A stretch of DNA of 5,802 bases from an uncultured Lysobacterales bacterium (GTDB taxonomy: Bacteria; Pseudomonadota; Gammaproteobacteria; Xanthomonadales; SZUA-36), in assembly GCA_937995275.1 (NCBI GenBank), contig CALKKN010000110.1:1-5802 (forward strand). The letters are read 5' to 3'. Below the pieces are notes generated by a model. It made no database searches. It saw only the letters and a list, made by a program, of their open reading frames with translations, and was not told the origin of the DNA. The translations under genes and the position numbers were made by a program. Positions 5,492-5,802 of the stretch are shown here, in pieces. The stretch's first letter is position 1, and each line of letters opens with the position of its first letter.

Positions 5492-5802
5492 ATGTCAAGA
5501 ACCCTCAAGGCCGGACTCATTCAGATGGCCAACAAGCTCGACACCGACGCGCCGGTGGAGAAACACCGCGAGGCGATGATTGAAGCCCACCTGCCCTACA
5601 TTGAAGAGGCGGCCGGCAAGGGCGTGCAGATGCTGTGTTTCCAGGAGATCTTCACCGGCCCGTACTTCTGCCCTTCCCAGGACACCAAATGGTACGGGGC
5701 CGCCGAAGCCATTCCGGACGGCCCGACCACCCAGCTGATGTGCGAGTACGCGAAGAAGTGCGGCATGGTCATCATCGTGCCGATCTACGAGGAGCACATG
5801 AC
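5492..5802 (+). CDS. Beta-ureidopropionase-like carbon-nitrogen hydrolase (nitrilase superfamily), 3' end cut by window
   Basis: From ATG at 5492, 103 complete codons run open to the right edge. The N-terminal segment matches the nitrilase superfamily: a first strand LKAGLIQMANK, an amphipathic helix, then the strand and catalytic-glutamate segment MLCFQEIF (E52), followed by TGPYFC, PDGPTTQ and CGMVIIVPIYEE. The CFQE, PYFC-like and DGPTT pattern resembles beta-ureidopropionase (N-carbamoyl-beta-alanine amidohydrolase; PydC/UPB1 group), which releases beta-alanine, CO2 and ammonia. The catalytic Lys and Cys lie beyond the window, so activity cannot be judged fully. Its position opposite a dihydropyrimidinase supports this substrate; an N-carbamoyl-D-amino-acid hydrolase is the main alternative. 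The ribosome site is weak (CGGAC about 8 nt upstream, AGGA 13 nt upstream). It may share the dyad region with the divergent deaminase gene. Confidence 0.88.
   Translation, partial: MSRTLKAGLIQMANKLDTDAPVEKHREAMIEAHLPYIEEAAGKGVQMLCFQEIFTGPYFCPSQDTKWYGAAEAIPDGPTTQLMCEYAKKCGMVIIVPIYEEHM

Noticed and set aside
5495..5797. A 100-codon minus-strand frame opposite the nitrilase-superfamily gene
   Set aside because: It is antisense to a frame with clear beta-ureidopropionase-like features including the catalytic-glutamate segment, and has no motif of its own.

Overview
The window (5802 nt, GC-rich apart from one AT-rich island near 2725-2815) looks like chromosomal DNA of a Pseudomonadota bacterium, probably a gammaproteobacterium. 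That placement is inferred from gene content, GC-rich codon use and compact operon-like spacing; nothing in the window fixes the taxon. It holds six protein genes, two of them cut by the window edges. I see no rRNA, tRNA, CRISPR array, transposase or phage gene.

Left block (1-2630, minus strand): gpsA (sn-glycerol-3-phosphate dehydrogenase) is followed 77 nt downstream by a two-domain HAD-IB phosphatase / PlsC-type acyltransferase that runs off the left edge. GpsA makes glycerol 3-phosphate and PlsC-type enzymes acylate lysophosphatidate, so the pair fits early phospholipid synthesis. The second gene may also have its own extended -10 promoter.

Middle (2631-3455): a 289-nt gene-free gap contains an AT-rich island with two inverted repeats and an extended -10 element. 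It precedes a plus-strand gene for a small exported protein of unknown function, which ends at a strong Rho-independent terminator. This gene is convergent with the next block.

Right block (3455-5802): on the minus strand, a cytosine deaminase resembling the yeast Fcy1 type is followed by a dihydropyrimidinase/hydantoinase. Divergently, on the plus strand, lies the start of a nitrilase-superfamily beta-ureidopropionase-like gene. Together they suggest cytosine -> uracil, then (after reduction by a dihydropyrimidine dehydrogenase not present here) dihydrouracil -> N-carbamoyl-beta-alanine -> beta-alanine + CO2 + NH3. The 100-nt divergent intergenic region has mirror-image TATTCT elements within one dyad, which suggests shared regulation.

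Most of the window is recognisable metabolism. The least explained parts are the small exported protein, the AT-rich dyad island, the basic tail on the acyltransferase and the divergent pyrimidine-gene promoter.
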